A stretch of DNA of 29,244 bases from an uncultured Oscillospiraceae bacterium (lineage in GTDB: Bacteria > Bacillota > Clostridia > Oscillospirales > Acutalibacteraceae): the NCBI GenBank assembly GCA_900540535.1, contig UQGM01000032.1, positions 1 through 29,244 of the forward strand, read 5' to 3'. Each line of letters starts with the position of its first letter. Position 1 is the stretch's first letter. The notes beneath the pieces were generated by a model. It saw nothing but the letters and a program-made list of their open reading frames with translations, ran no database searches and had not been told where the DNA came from. Shown one piece after another: positions 6,495 to 14,473 of this stretch. The position numbers were made by a program, and so were the translations under genes.

Positions 6495-8006
6495 TTATTC
6501 CTTTTCTATTCCCCAGCTGTAAGATACGCCGCCTTTATTTGCAGAATAATCATATTGATAATAAGTTGCAGTAAGCTTTTTGCCGCTTATTGTCACAATG
6601 GAATATCCCGCTGTGTTATCGGGGACATCCATAGCCTTTGAAAACCACGATTCCTCATATTCCTCAAAGGCTTCCCTGTTCTGGCTGCCTCCTGCTCCTG
6701 ACATAAGATAGACGGGAGCCTGCGGATTTACATAATATGTCGTATCAAAGCCGTTGCCGCTTTCCGTCTTTGTTTCACATTTTACTACACTTCTGTTTTC
6801 ATCCATGGGAGGTGTAAGACAGAAAACATGATCGTGTCCCTGCAGAACAAGGTCAACGCCGTATTCATTGAAAATTTTTCCCAGCTTTTTCTGCTGTGAA
6901 CGGGCAACTTTATTTCTATCCTTATCTGAGCCATACTTACCTGTTGAATAAAGGGGATTATGAATAGCCACTATTTTCCATGTTTTATCCGTAGAGGCAA
7001 GATCCTTTTCAAGCCATTTGCGCTGAGAATATCCCACTCCGCTGCTTTCTGAATCGCCTGAGGAAAGCACCACAAAATGAATATCGCCGTAATCAAAGGA
7101 ATAATACTGTCCGTTTTCGGTGTCCTGCTTCGGAAGATTGACGGTGGTGTGATTATATTCTATATCCGATGCACCGTCCAGATAATCCGACCAGTAGGAG
7201 TGATTTCCGCTTGTAAGCATAAGGGGAACAGATGAAACGTAACTCTGAACGTTTCCTATCATCTGACTCCAAAGCTCTTCCTTACCGCCATACTGCACCA
7301 TATCTCCCGTATGAAGTATAAAGTCAAGGTTTTTGGTATTGCTGTATGCGTTATCCATAAGCTTTGCCCATACCTTGCCGTTATAATCTTCGTCCTGAGT
7401 GTCGGAAACGTGCATAAATGTAACTGTTTCAGGAGTCTTGCTGCCTGTTTTAAAGGTATCTGTATAAAGCTTATCACCGCCGCTATTATATATTGTATAG
7501 GTATATTCCATGTCATAATCTAAATTGTAAAAAACAGCTCTGTTTACATATCCTGTATCACACTCATCACAATATGCACTGACTGTTTTTTCATCTGGAC
7601 TCGATTTTGAATTAATCTTAACCACAGGATAATCGGCTTTTTCAGTTCTCCATGTAACGCTGTAAGAATTTGTATCGCTGTCATAAATGGATAAAATAAC
7701 GCTTTCAGCCTTCTGAGCAGCTGTTTCCTCTCTTTTAACCGATGTTATTTCAATTTCCGTTTTCTCAGTACAGCTTTCAAGAGTATACTGCCCATCAGTA
7801 AGCCAGATGCGCTGTGAATCTACTGTTATGTCCGATATGTATTCTCCGTCAGGTGCATCGGCTTTCAATACTCCCTCTGTAACCTGAGCCTGAACGTTTC
7901 CGTCAGCGGTTATTTTAGGTTCACCATCCGCACCGGAATTTGCACATGCACTTGCAGAAAGCACAAGAATCATGCACATAAAAAAGGCCAATATCCGTTT
8001 TTTCAT
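6495..8006 (-). CDS. Secreted purple-acid-phosphatase-like metallophosphoesterase lipoprotein
   Basis: A 503-residue exported phosphoesterase. The signal peptide ends in LSASAC with the likely lipidated cysteine at 21. Residues about 95-190 form a fibronectin-like domain of the purple acid phosphatase N-terminal type. The calcineurin-like catalytic domain follows with its metal motifs in order: HVSDTQ (about 199-204), GDMVQYGG (about 234), GNHS (about 267), VAIHNPLY, and GHDHVF. These bind two metals and cleave phosphomonoesters or diesters; the substrate cannot be told. GGAGGGG precedes the ATG, and a promoter lies at 8063-8090. No clear hairpin terminator is seen in the 40 bases before the thrS promoter on the same strand, so read-through into the T-box is possible. 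Confidence 0.88.
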   Translation of the reverse strand: MKKRILAFFMCMILVLSASACANSGADGEPKITADGNVQAQVTEGVLKADAPDGEYISDITVDSQRIWLTDGQYTLESCTEKTEIEITSVKREETAAQKAESVILSIYDSDTNSYSVTWRTEKADYPVVKINSKSSPDEKTVSAYCDECDTGYVNRAVFYNLDYDMEYTYTIYNSGGDKLYTDTFKTGSKTPETVTFMHVSDTQDEDYNGKVWAKLMDNAYSNTKNLDFILHTGDMVQYGGKEELWSQMIGNVQSYVSSVPLMLTSGNHSYWSDYLDGASDIEYNHTTVNLPKQDTENGQYYSFDYGDIHFVVLSSGDSESSGVGYSQRKWLEKDLASTDKTWKIVAIHNPLYSTGKYGSDKDRNKVARSQQKKLGKIFNEYGVDLVLQGHDHVFCLTPPMDENRSVVKCETKTESGNGFDTTYYVNPQAPVYLMSGAGGSQNREAFEEYEESWFSKAMDVPDNTAGYSIVTISGKKLTATYYQYDYSANKGGVSYSWGIEKE

Positions 8007-8062
8007 TTTATCCCCTCCGAAATTGATTGTTTAAATTAGCGCTCAAATTTCTCTGATGATAT

Positions 8063-8090
8063 TTTATCACATTGTTTAAATATTACAATA
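8063..8090 (-). promoter_or_regulatory. Promoter of the metallophosphoesterase gene
   Basis: On the minus strand TTGTAA (8085-8090), a 16-bp spacer and TGaTAAAAT (-10 at 8063-8068). The leader is about 50 bases. Apart from the two divergent promoters, the 8007-8405 gap shows only AT-rich sequence. Confidence 0.6.
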
Positions 8091-8251
8091 TACATGATTA
8101 TAATTTTGTGTGATTTAACTTTCGACAAATTCTGTTTTGTAAAAATTTATAAACCGCTCCGATTTGACTGAATACTTCAATCTTTATCTATTTTATATAT
8201 CTTTTTCGTCTGTGAACGTCCTGTGTCATGCAACAGTTACATAACTGACAC

Positions 8252-8280
8252 TTGACATGTCGCTTATATAGTTATAAAAT
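8252..8280 (+). promoter_or_regulatory. rny promoter
   Basis: TTGACA (8252-8257), a 17-bp spacer and TAAAAT (8275-8280). The leader is about 120 bases, with a small TGTGG/CCACA hairpin at about 8291-8313. Confidence 0.8.
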
Positions 8281-8405
8281 ACAATAGATGCTGTGGTATT
8301 GTGCTCAAGCCACACATTATGATATTTATTTCAGGACTCTTTCTTTGGATGATTTAACTTTTGATTGCGAAATTAATTTTTAAAAGAAGGAGGTGCTGCT
8401 TTACA

Positions 8406-9956
8406 TTGGATACTGTTTATATTATTTTGATTGCGGTCGCTGCCGTTGTGGCAGGCGTTTTGGGATTTGTTCTCGGTCAGATACACAGAAAAAAGGTTGC
8501 TGAAGCTGCTATCGGCTCTGCAACAGAAGAGGCTACAAGAATCGTAAACGACGCTATTGCACAGGCCGAGTCTAAGAAAAAGGAAGCCGTTATTGAAGCT
8601 AAGGACGAAATACATAAGCTTCGTACAGAAACAGAGCGTGAACTGCGTGAAAGACGCAGTGAAGTAATGCGTCAGGAACGCCGCAACAACCAAAAAGAAG
8701 AAACACTTGACAAAAAAGCTGAAAACCTTGAGAAAAAAGAAAATACCCTTGATGAAAAAATCAAGGATGCTGAAAAACAGCTTTCCGAAGTAGAGAGCAT
8801 CAAAAGAAGTCAATTTGAAATGCTTGAGAAAATCTCAGGCTTCACCAAAGAACAGGCGAAGGAATATTTGCTCAATAATCTTGAAGAGAGCCTTGACCAT
8901 GAAAAGGCTGTCAAAATTATGGAATACGAGCAGAAAACACGTGACGAGGCTGAAACCCTTGCCCGTGAGGTTATTTCAACAGCAATTCAGCGCTGTGCAG
9001 CCGATCATTCGGCAGAGGCCACAGTTTCAGTTGTGGCTCTCCCCAGCGACGAGATGAAAGGCCGTATTATCGGCCGTGAGGGAAGAAATATCCGTGCACT
9101 TGAAACAAGCACGGGAGTCGATATCATAATCGACGACACACCGGAGGCTATTACTCTTTCAAGCTTTGATCCCGTAAGACGTGAAGTTGCAAGGGTTGCG
9201 CTCGAAAAACTTATTGCCGACGGAAGAATTCACCCCGCAAGAATCGAAGAGATGGTTGACAGAGCCCGCCGTGAGGTTGATATGACTATCAAGCAGACCG
9301 GTGAACGTGCCGTTATTGATTCCGGCGTAAACTCCGTTCATCCTGAGCTTGTAAAGCTTCTCGGTAAGCTTAAATACCGTACCAGCTACGGTCAGAACGT
9401 ACTCAACCACTCCCTTGAAGTATCATATATAGCCGGTCTTATGGCTGCGGAAATAGGCGCAGACGTAAAGCTTGCCAAACGTGCAGGTCTTCTTCACGAT
9501 ATAGGCAAGGCAATCGACCACGAGGTTGACGGTTCTCACGTTGAGCTCGGTGTTGAGGCGGCTAAAAAGTACAGGGAAAACGAAGGCGTTATTCACGCAA
9601 TTCAGGCTCACCACGGTGACGTTGAGCCTAAAACAATCGTTGCCTGCCTTGTTCAGGCAGCTGATGCAATATCTGCGGCAAGACCCGGTGCAAGACGTGA
9701 AAACGTTCAGAACTACATTAAGCGTCTTGAAATGCTTGAGGAAATCTCCTCCTCCTTTGAGGGTGTTGAGCGTTCCTATGCTATTCAGGCAGGACGTGAA
9801 GTTCGCATCATGGTTAAACCCGATATTATTTCGGACGATAAAATGGTTCTTGTTGCCCGTGATATAGTTCAGAAAATCGAAAATGAACTTGAATATCCGG
9901 GACAGATTAAGGTTAACATCATAAGAGAAACAAGAGCTACTGATTACGCAAAGTAA
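8406..9956 (+). CDS. rny: Ribonuclease Y
   Basis: A 516-residue membrane-anchored endoribonuclease that starts mRNA decay in many Firmicutes. Domains in order: one N-terminal membrane helix (about residues 4-24), a long charged coiled coil (about 30-195), a KH RNA-binding domain with GRIIGREGRNIRALE (about 217-232), and an HD domain with the catalytic HD in LLHDIGKAID (about 363-364). The start is set at the TTG at 8406, because the AAGGAGG at 8387-8393 would be coding if the upstream TTG at 8361 were used; the resulting length is close to the 520 residues of the Bacillus enzyme. The gene has its own promoter and ends in a hairpin at 9979-10014. The ymdB-like gene follows, as in Bacillus. Confidence 0.97.
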   Translation: MDTVYIILIAVAAVVAGVLGFVLGQIHRKKVAEAAIGSATEEATRIVNDAIAQAESKKKEAVIEAKDEIHKLRTETERELRERRSEVMRQERRNNQKEETLDKKAENLEKKENTLDEKIKDAEKQLSEVESIKRSQFEMLEKISGFTKEQAKEYLLNNLEESLDHEKAVKIMEYEQKTRDEAETLAREVISTAIQRCAADHSAEATVSVVALPSDEMKGRIIGREGRNIRALETSTGVDIIIDDTPEAITLSSFDPVRREVARVALEKLIADGRIHPARIEEMVDRARREVDMTIKQTGERAVIDSGVNSVHPELVKLLGKLKYRTSYGQNVLNHSLEVSYIAGLMAAEIGADVKLAKRAGLLHDIGKAIDHEVDGSHVELGVEAAKKYRENEGVIHAIQAHHGDVEPKTIVACLVQAADAISAARPGARRENVQNYIKRLEMLEEISSSFEGVERSYAIQAGREVRIMVKPDIISDDKMVLVARDIVQKIENELEYPGQIKVNIIRETRATDYAK

Positions 9957-9959
9957 TTG

Positions 9960-9988
9960 TTTACAATTTTGAAGCGAGAGGGTATACT
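9960..9988 (+). promoter_or_regulatory. Candidate ymdB promoter overlapping the rny terminator
   Basis: TTTACA (9960-9965), a 17-bp spacer and TATACT (9983-9988). The -10 box is part of the left arm of the rny terminator stem, so a transcript starting about 9995 would lack the hairpin. Seen in sequence; activity is inference. Confidence 0.45.
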
Positions 9989-10014
9989 TTAATAAGTATA
10001 CCCTTTTATTTTTA
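9979..10014 (+). terminator. rny terminator
   Basis: A perfect 11-bp stem AGGGTATACTT/AAGTATACCCT (9979-9989 with 9994-10004), a TAAT loop and a T-rich tail. Confidence 0.85.
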
Positions 10015-10035
10015 TTACGAAAGAGGGGCTTTTAT

Positions 10036-10812
10036 TTGAACATACTTGCAATCGGCGACGTTGTAGGAGACAGAGGATGTGAGTTTTTACGCTCAAAGCT
10101 TCCGGGATTTAAAAAGCTCAAAAATATAGACCTTTGCATAGTAAACGGAGAAAATTCCGCTCAGGGAAACGGTATAACACCTTATTCAGCAAATCATCTA
10201 CTCACCAGCGGAGCGGATATTATCACCACCGGCAACCATGTTTACAGACGAAAAGAATTTTATGAATTTATTGATTCAAGCGACTGTATAATAAGACCGG
10301 CAAATTTCCCCGGTTCATGTCCCGGCTCCGGCATGGCAATTGCCGACATGGGACGCTGCCAAGTGGCAGTTATAAATATTATGGGTACAGTTTACATGGA
10401 ACCTCTGGGAAATCCCTTTCAGTGTGCAGACGAAATGTTAGAGAAAGCGAAAAATAAAGGCTGCAAAGTTATTATTGTGGACTTTCATGCCGAAGCCACC
10501 GCCGAAAAAAGAGCTTTAGGCTTTTATCTTGACGGTAAAGTATCCGTGGTTTTCGGAACACACACCCATGTGCTGACAGCCGATGCCCAGATTCTTCCTG
10601 AGGGAACAGGATACATCACCGACATCGGTATGACGGGACCTAAGCACTCGGTTTTAGGAGTCACCCCTTCACTGGCAATAGAAAAAATGAAAACTAATAT
10701 GCCTGTAAGATTTGAAAATCCCGATACGCCCTGCTATATATGCGGATGCATTTTTAGCATTGACGAAAAAACAGGAAAGACTGTTTGTGTAGAAAGCGTA
10801 TCTATTGAATAA
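10036..10812 (+). CDS. YmdB-like cyclic-nucleotide phosphodiesterase (TIGR00282 family)
   Basis: A 258-residue calcineurin-like phosphoesterase of the YmdB type. The metal-site residues sit exactly where the family has them: Asp8 (AIGDVVGD), Glu39-Asn40 (NGENSAQG), Asn67-His68 (TTGNHVY), His151 (DFHAEAT), His176 and His178 (GTHTHV). Bacillus YmdB hydrolyses 2',3'- and 3',5'-cyclic nucleotides and affects the choice between biofilm and motility; the same chemistry is likely here, the physiology unknown. The start is a TTG with GAGGGG 7 bases upstream. It follows rny in the conserved order, but a terminator lies between, so a separate promoter (9960-9988) is proposed. The next gene starts 11 bases downstream, so the two form one unit. 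Confidence 0.93.
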   Translation: MNILAIGDVVGDRGCEFLRSKLPGFKKLKNIDLCIVNGENSAQGNGITPYSANHLLTSGADIITTGNHVYRRKEFYEFIDSSDCIIRPANFPGSCPGSGMAIADMGRCQVAVINIMGTVYMEPLGNPFQCADEMLEKAKNKGCKVIIVDFHAEATAEKRALGFYLDGKVSVVFGTHTHVLTADAQILPEGTGYITDIGMTGPKHSVLGVTPSLAIEKMKTNMPVRFENPDTPCYICGCIFSIDEKTGKTVCVESVSIE

Positions 10813-10823
10813 GGAGTAAACAA

Positions 10824-12365
10824 ATGAAAAAGATTAAATTTTTTGCCGCCGTTCTTCTTATAATCGCACTTCTGGCAGGAACCTTTTCAGCCTGTTCGGA
10901 TGACGATACAGCTCCTACAGGTGAAACAGGAGCAGTTCAAAACGGTGAAAATTCAGGCTCTGCATCTTCATCAAAAGGCGAAATAACCTTTTGCTATTCA
11001 AAATCAGACAGCTTAAATCCGTTTTTTGCACAGGGTGTTACAAATCAGATGCTTGCAACACTTTACTGTGATCCCCTTTTCAAAGTAGATAACACCTTTA
11101 CAGCAAATGAAGTTATTGCAGAAAACGCTGAAATAAACGATAAGCGTGTTACGGTCACACTTAAAAGCACCCAGTTTTCAGACGGTTCTTCCGTAACTGC
11201 ATCGGATGTAAAATATTCCTTTGACCTTGCAAAAAAATCTACAGCTTACAGTGCAGCACTTTCTAATGTCACCTCCGCAAGCGTTTCCGGCTCTAAAGTG
11301 GTTTTCAATCTTTCAGTCGCTGATAAATACGCTAAAAACGTACTTACATTTCCCATTGTAAAATCGGGAACTGCCGACGATAAGGATTCAAGACCGATAG
11401 GCAGCGGAAGATACAAGCTTGACGGAACCGCACAAAATCCGTTTTTCTCAGTAAACACAAAAAACGCTGCGGGAAATTCTGCTCATTTCAAAACCCTTTC
11501 TCTTCTTAATCTCCCGGACAGCGATGCACTTATTAACTCACTTCAGATAGGCAACACCGATTTCATCTTTGATGATCTTAGCACAGGCAGCTACAAACGC
11601 ATTAACGCAACAGTCAAAGAGGTAAGCCTTAATAACATGGTATTCCTCGGAATAAACTCATCAAACGAATTTCTTGCAAACGACGCTATAAGGCAGGCAG
11701 TTTCAGCGGCAATTGACAGAAACGCAATCGCTACCACTGCATATCAGGGTCACAGCGTTGCCTCTGCTCTCCCCTTCCACCCCAGCTGGTCTGAGCTTTC
11801 AGCAGCATCCATTGATCCGCTGCCTGATTACGACAAGACAAAAGCTGAAACCATTCTCAAGGATGCCGGAATTACAGAAAAGAATAATAAAAATGTCCTG
11901 CTTTTCAATAAAAAGCCCATAACTCTCAAACTTATAGTCAACGAAAACAACTCTTTCCGCAATGAAGCTGCAACACTGGTTTCCCAGCAGCTTGAAAAAA
12001 TCGGCTTTGATGTAACAGTTTCTGTTTTAAGCAATGAAAATTATATCAAGGCTATTAAATCAGGTAAATATGACCTTTATATAGGCGAAATCAAGCTTTC
12101 TGACAATATGGATTTAAATCCTCTTCTCAAGAAAGGCGGCTCTGCTTTCTACGGCATCAAAGAAGATAACGCCGCAATTTCCGCATATGAATCCTCCCGT
12201 TCATCACAGACTACTCTGGCACAGTTCTGCGATACCTTCTCAACCGCTTTACCCTTTATTCCTCTATGTTTCAGAAACGGTGTCTCAGCTTACAGCAGCG
12301 ATATTTCTTCAGATGTCATTTCCTACGACTCTGACAAATTTTATAATATTGAACAGTGGAGTTAA
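10824..12365 (+). CDS. ABC transporter substrate-binding lipoprotein (family 5, peptide/nickel type)
   Basis: A 513-residue extracellular solute-binding protein of family 5 (DppA/OppA-like). It has a signal peptide and lipobox FSAC with the modified cysteine at 24, then a Ser/Glu/Gly-rich linker. The family hallmarks follow: NPFFAQGVTNQML, the VTVTLKSTQFSDGSSVTASDVKYSFD-type segment at about residues 108-133, and RQAVSAAIDRNAIATTAYQGHSV at about 290-312. Such proteins capture peptides or similar ligands for an ABC importer, but no permease or ATPase gene is near. AAGGAG precedes the ATG, 11 bases after the ymdB-like stop. The ligand cannot be predicted; the protein may pair with a distant importer or act as a sensor. 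Confidence 0.88.
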   Translation: MKKIKFFAAVLLIIALLAGTFSACSDDDTAPTGETGAVQNGENSGSASSSKGEITFCYSKSDSLNPFFAQGVTNQMLATLYCDPLFKVDNTFTANEVIAENAEINDKRVTVTLKSTQFSDGSSVTASDVKYSFDLAKKSTAYSAALSNVTSASVSGSKVVFNLSVADKYAKNVLTFPIVKSGTADDKDSRPIGSGRYKLDGTAQNPFFSVNTKNAAGNSAHFKTLSLLNLPDSDALINSLQIGNTDFIFDDLSTGSYKRINATVKEVSLNNMVFLGINSSNEFLANDAIRQAVSAAIDRNAIATTAYQGHSVASALPFHPSWSELSAASIDPLPDYDKTKAETILKDAGITEKNNKNVLLFNKKPITLKLIVNENNSFRNEAATLVSQQLEKIGFDVTVSVLSNENYIKAIKSGKYDLYIGEIKLSDNMDLNPLLKKGGSAFYGIKEDNAAISAYESSRSSQTTLAQFCDTFSTALPFIPLCFRNGVSAYSSDISSDVISYDSDKFYNIEQWS

Positions 12366-12369
12366 GCTC

Positions 12370-12398
12370 TTGATATTTTGTAAACAACGTAATATAAT
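12370..12398 (+). promoter_or_regulatory. Promoter of the asp23-fakA-recG unit
   Basis: TTGATA (12370-12375), a 17-bp spacer and a perfect TATAAT (12393-12398). An inverted repeat AGCGAT/ATCGCT (12399-12416) begins right after the -10 and covers the predicted start point; it could be an operator or a 5' hairpin. Confidence 0.8.
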
Positions 12399-12438
12399 AG
12401 CGATATATGTATCGCTTCCTATAAAGGAGTGTGAATCT

Positions 12439-12795
12439 ATGGTTAAAATAGAAAATTATCTTGGAACAGTCTGTGTTTCTCAGGATTATTTTTCAACCCT
12501 TGTTGGGAATGCCGTCACCACCTGCTTCGGAGTTGCAGGCATGGCAAACGGCAACGCACGTCAGGGAATACGCTCTTTCTTTTTCAGAAACAAAAACTTT
12601 ATCGACAAAGGCGTGCTCGTTCGCATGAGCGGCAATTCCCTTGTCGTTGACCTGCATATTATCGTAATTTACGGTCTTAATCTTTCCGCTACGGTAAAAA
12701 GCATTGTAAACAAAGTTCGCTATACCGTTGAGGAAGCCACAGGTCTTGAAGTTAAAAAGGTCAATGTTTTCATTGACTCTATGAAATCCGAATAA
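12439..12795 (+). CDS. Asp23/Gls24 family envelope stress protein
   Basis: A 118-residue member of the Asp23/Gls24 (DUF322) family. Typical features are the N-terminal LGTVCVSQDYFSTLVGNAVTTCFGVAGMA, central VLVRMSGNSLVVDLHIIVIYGLNL, and ATGLEVKKVNVFIDSM near the end. Members are peripheral proteins linked to cell-envelope homeostasis, and this one sits in the same place as Bacillus yloU, directly before fakA (yloV). The ATG at 12439 is chosen because GGAGTG lies 8 bases upstream and a consensus promoter at 12370-12398 would otherwise fall inside the reading frame. The fakA start follows 18 bases later. Family call sure; the precise role of this paralogue is not known. Confidence 0.92.
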   Translation: MVKIENYLGTVCVSQDYFSTLVGNAVTTCFGVAGMANGNARQGIRSFFFRNKNFIDKGVLVRMSGNSLVVDLHIIVIYGLNLSATVKSIVNKVRYTVEEATGLEVKKVNVFIDSMKSE

Positions 12796-12813
12796 CTATT
12801 TGAGGTGCTGAAT

Positions 12814-14445
12814 TTGATTACCGGAGCTTTGCTTAAAAGCGCATTTATTTCAGGTGCAAATAACATTAACAACAACCGTCAGGCTGTTGACGAACTTAAC
12901 ATCTTTCCTGTTCCCGACGGAGACACGGGAACCAATATGTCAATGACAATATCTAACGCCGCAAAGGCGCTGGCAGTTATCAGCGACGATGAACCTGTGG
13001 GTTCCGTTGCAGATACAGCCGCTTCTGCTCTTTTGAGAGGTGCAAGAGGTAATTCGGGAGTTATCCTTTCACTTATTTTTAGAGGCTTTTCAAAGGGTCT
13101 TAAAGGACTTCGTGAGGCAGACGGAGCACAGGTTGCCTCCGCTTTGCAAAACGGCGTTGACGCCGCCTATAAAGCCGTTATGAAGCCCACTGAGGGAACT
13201 ATCCTTACAGTTATAAGATGTGCCGCTCAGCAGGCGCAGAAAGCAGCTGCTGAGGATAACGATCCCATAAAAGTATGGGCAGCAGCTTGCGAGGGAGCAC
13301 AGGATGCCCTTATGCGTACACCGGAACAGCTTCCCGTTTTAAAGGCTGCGGGAGTTGTTGATGCAGGCGGTCAGGGTCTTGTACTTATCCTTTTGGGAAT
13401 GCAGAGCGTCATTGAAGACAACACGGTGATTCCCGGAGAAAATCAAGTTACTGCCGCTGCTTCACAGCCAAAGAGCGTTGTGGCATCTGCAAGCGATGAC
13501 ATAAAATTCGGATATTGCAGTGAATTTATCATAAACAAAAATCCCGGCTGCACACTTAACCCCCTGAGACTCAGAGCATATCTTGAGTCAATCGGCGACT
13601 GTGTTGTAGTTGTTGAGGACGATTCAATAATAAAGGTTCATGTACATTCCAATGAGCCCGGCAACGTAATTCAGGCCGCTTTAAAATACGGTCCTTTAGT
13701 AAATATCAAAATTGATAATATGCGCTATCAGCATCAGAACGCCACTTTGGGAACAGGCTCTTCCGAACCTGTCAAAGTAAAACCTGTAAAACCCATCGGC
13801 TTTGTAGCCGTTGCTGCGGGAAGCGGTCTTGAGCAGCTTTTCAGGGATTTGGGAGCTGATGCCGTTGTCAGCGGCGGTCAGACCATGAATCCCAGCACTG
13901 AGGACATATTAAAGGCAATCGAAACGGTTCCGGCTGAAAGCGTTATCGTACTGCCTAATAATAAAAACATAATAATGGCGGCGGAACAGACTATTCCCCT
14001 TTCAGAAAAGAAAGTAAGCGTTCTTCCCACCCGCACAATCCCCCAGGGAATTACCGCAATGCTGAATTTTGACGACACCTCATCTTCTGACGAAAACTTA
14101 AACGTCATGGCAAAAGCGGCAGAAAAGGTTTCAACAGGACTTGTTACATTTGCAGCCCGTGACAGCGAGGTTAACGGACAGCATGTTCAGCAGGGACAGA
14201 TTCTCGGAATGGAAAACGGAAAAATCACCGTTATTGAAAAGGATTTCGTAACCGCTGCATTTAAAATTACCAAGCGTATGTTTAAGCGCAGTTCGTCCCT
14301 TATCACCATCATAAAAGGCGACGGTGTTTCCGATGAGGATACTGATAAGCTTGTACAGCAGCTCAGCGATAAATTTTCTGATGCAGAAGTTTCCGTTATT
14401 GACGGCGGTCAGCCCGTCTATTACTTCATAATATCGGTGGAATAA
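12814..14445 (+). CDS. fakA: Fatty acid kinase catalytic subunit FakA (DAK2 domain, YloV)
   Basis: A 543-residue protein of the YloV/FakA family. The N-terminal DAK2-like kinase domain carries ISGANN and the metal-binding PVPDGDTGTNM (Asp35 and Asp37), with GARGNSGVILS for nucleotide binding. A middle domain and a DegV-like C-terminal region complete it. FakA phosphorylates exogenous fatty acids held by a FakB carrier, producing acyl-phosphate for PlsX/PlsY phospholipid synthesis; no fakB is in the window. The start is the TTG at 12814, 6 bases after GAGGTG; an upstream in-frame GTG overlaps that ribosome site. It lies between asp23 and recG, the same neighbourhood as in Bacillus, and the three are likely one operon. 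Confidence 0.93.
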   Translation: MITGALLKSAFISGANNINNNRQAVDELNIFPVPDGDTGTNMSMTISNAAKALAVISDDEPVGSVADTAASALLRGARGNSGVILSLIFRGFSKGLKGLREADGAQVASALQNGVDAAYKAVMKPTEGTILTVIRCAAQQAQKAAAEDNDPIKVWAAACEGAQDALMRTPEQLPVLKAAGVVDAGGQGLVLILLGMQSVIEDNTVIPGENQVTAAASQPKSVVASASDDIKFGYCSEFIINKNPGCTLNPLRLRAYLESIGDCVVVVEDDSIIKVHVHSNEPGNVIQAALKYGPLVNIKIDNMRYQHQNATLGTGSSEPVKVKPVKPIGFVAVAAGSGLEQLFRDLGADAVVSGGQTMNPSTEDILKAIETVPAESVIVLPNNKNIIMAAEQTIPLSEKKVSVLPTRTIPQGITAMLNFDDTSSSDENLNVMAKAAEKVSTGLVTFAARDSEVNGQHVQQGQILGMENGKITVIEKDFVTAAFKITKRMFKRSSSLITIIKGDGVSDEDTDKLVQQLSDKFSDAEVSVIDGGQPVYYFIISVE

Positions 14446-14473
14446 TTCACCTTTGGTTTTCGGCGGAATTTAA

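Noticed and set aside
6266..6574. Plus-strand 102-codon frame
   Set aside because: It covers the antisense of the thrS T-box and promoter; the RNA structure explains the sequence.
8361..8405. N-terminal extension of RNase Y from an upstream TTG
   Set aside because: It would translate the AAGGAGG ribosome site and put basic residues before a normal N-terminal membrane helix.
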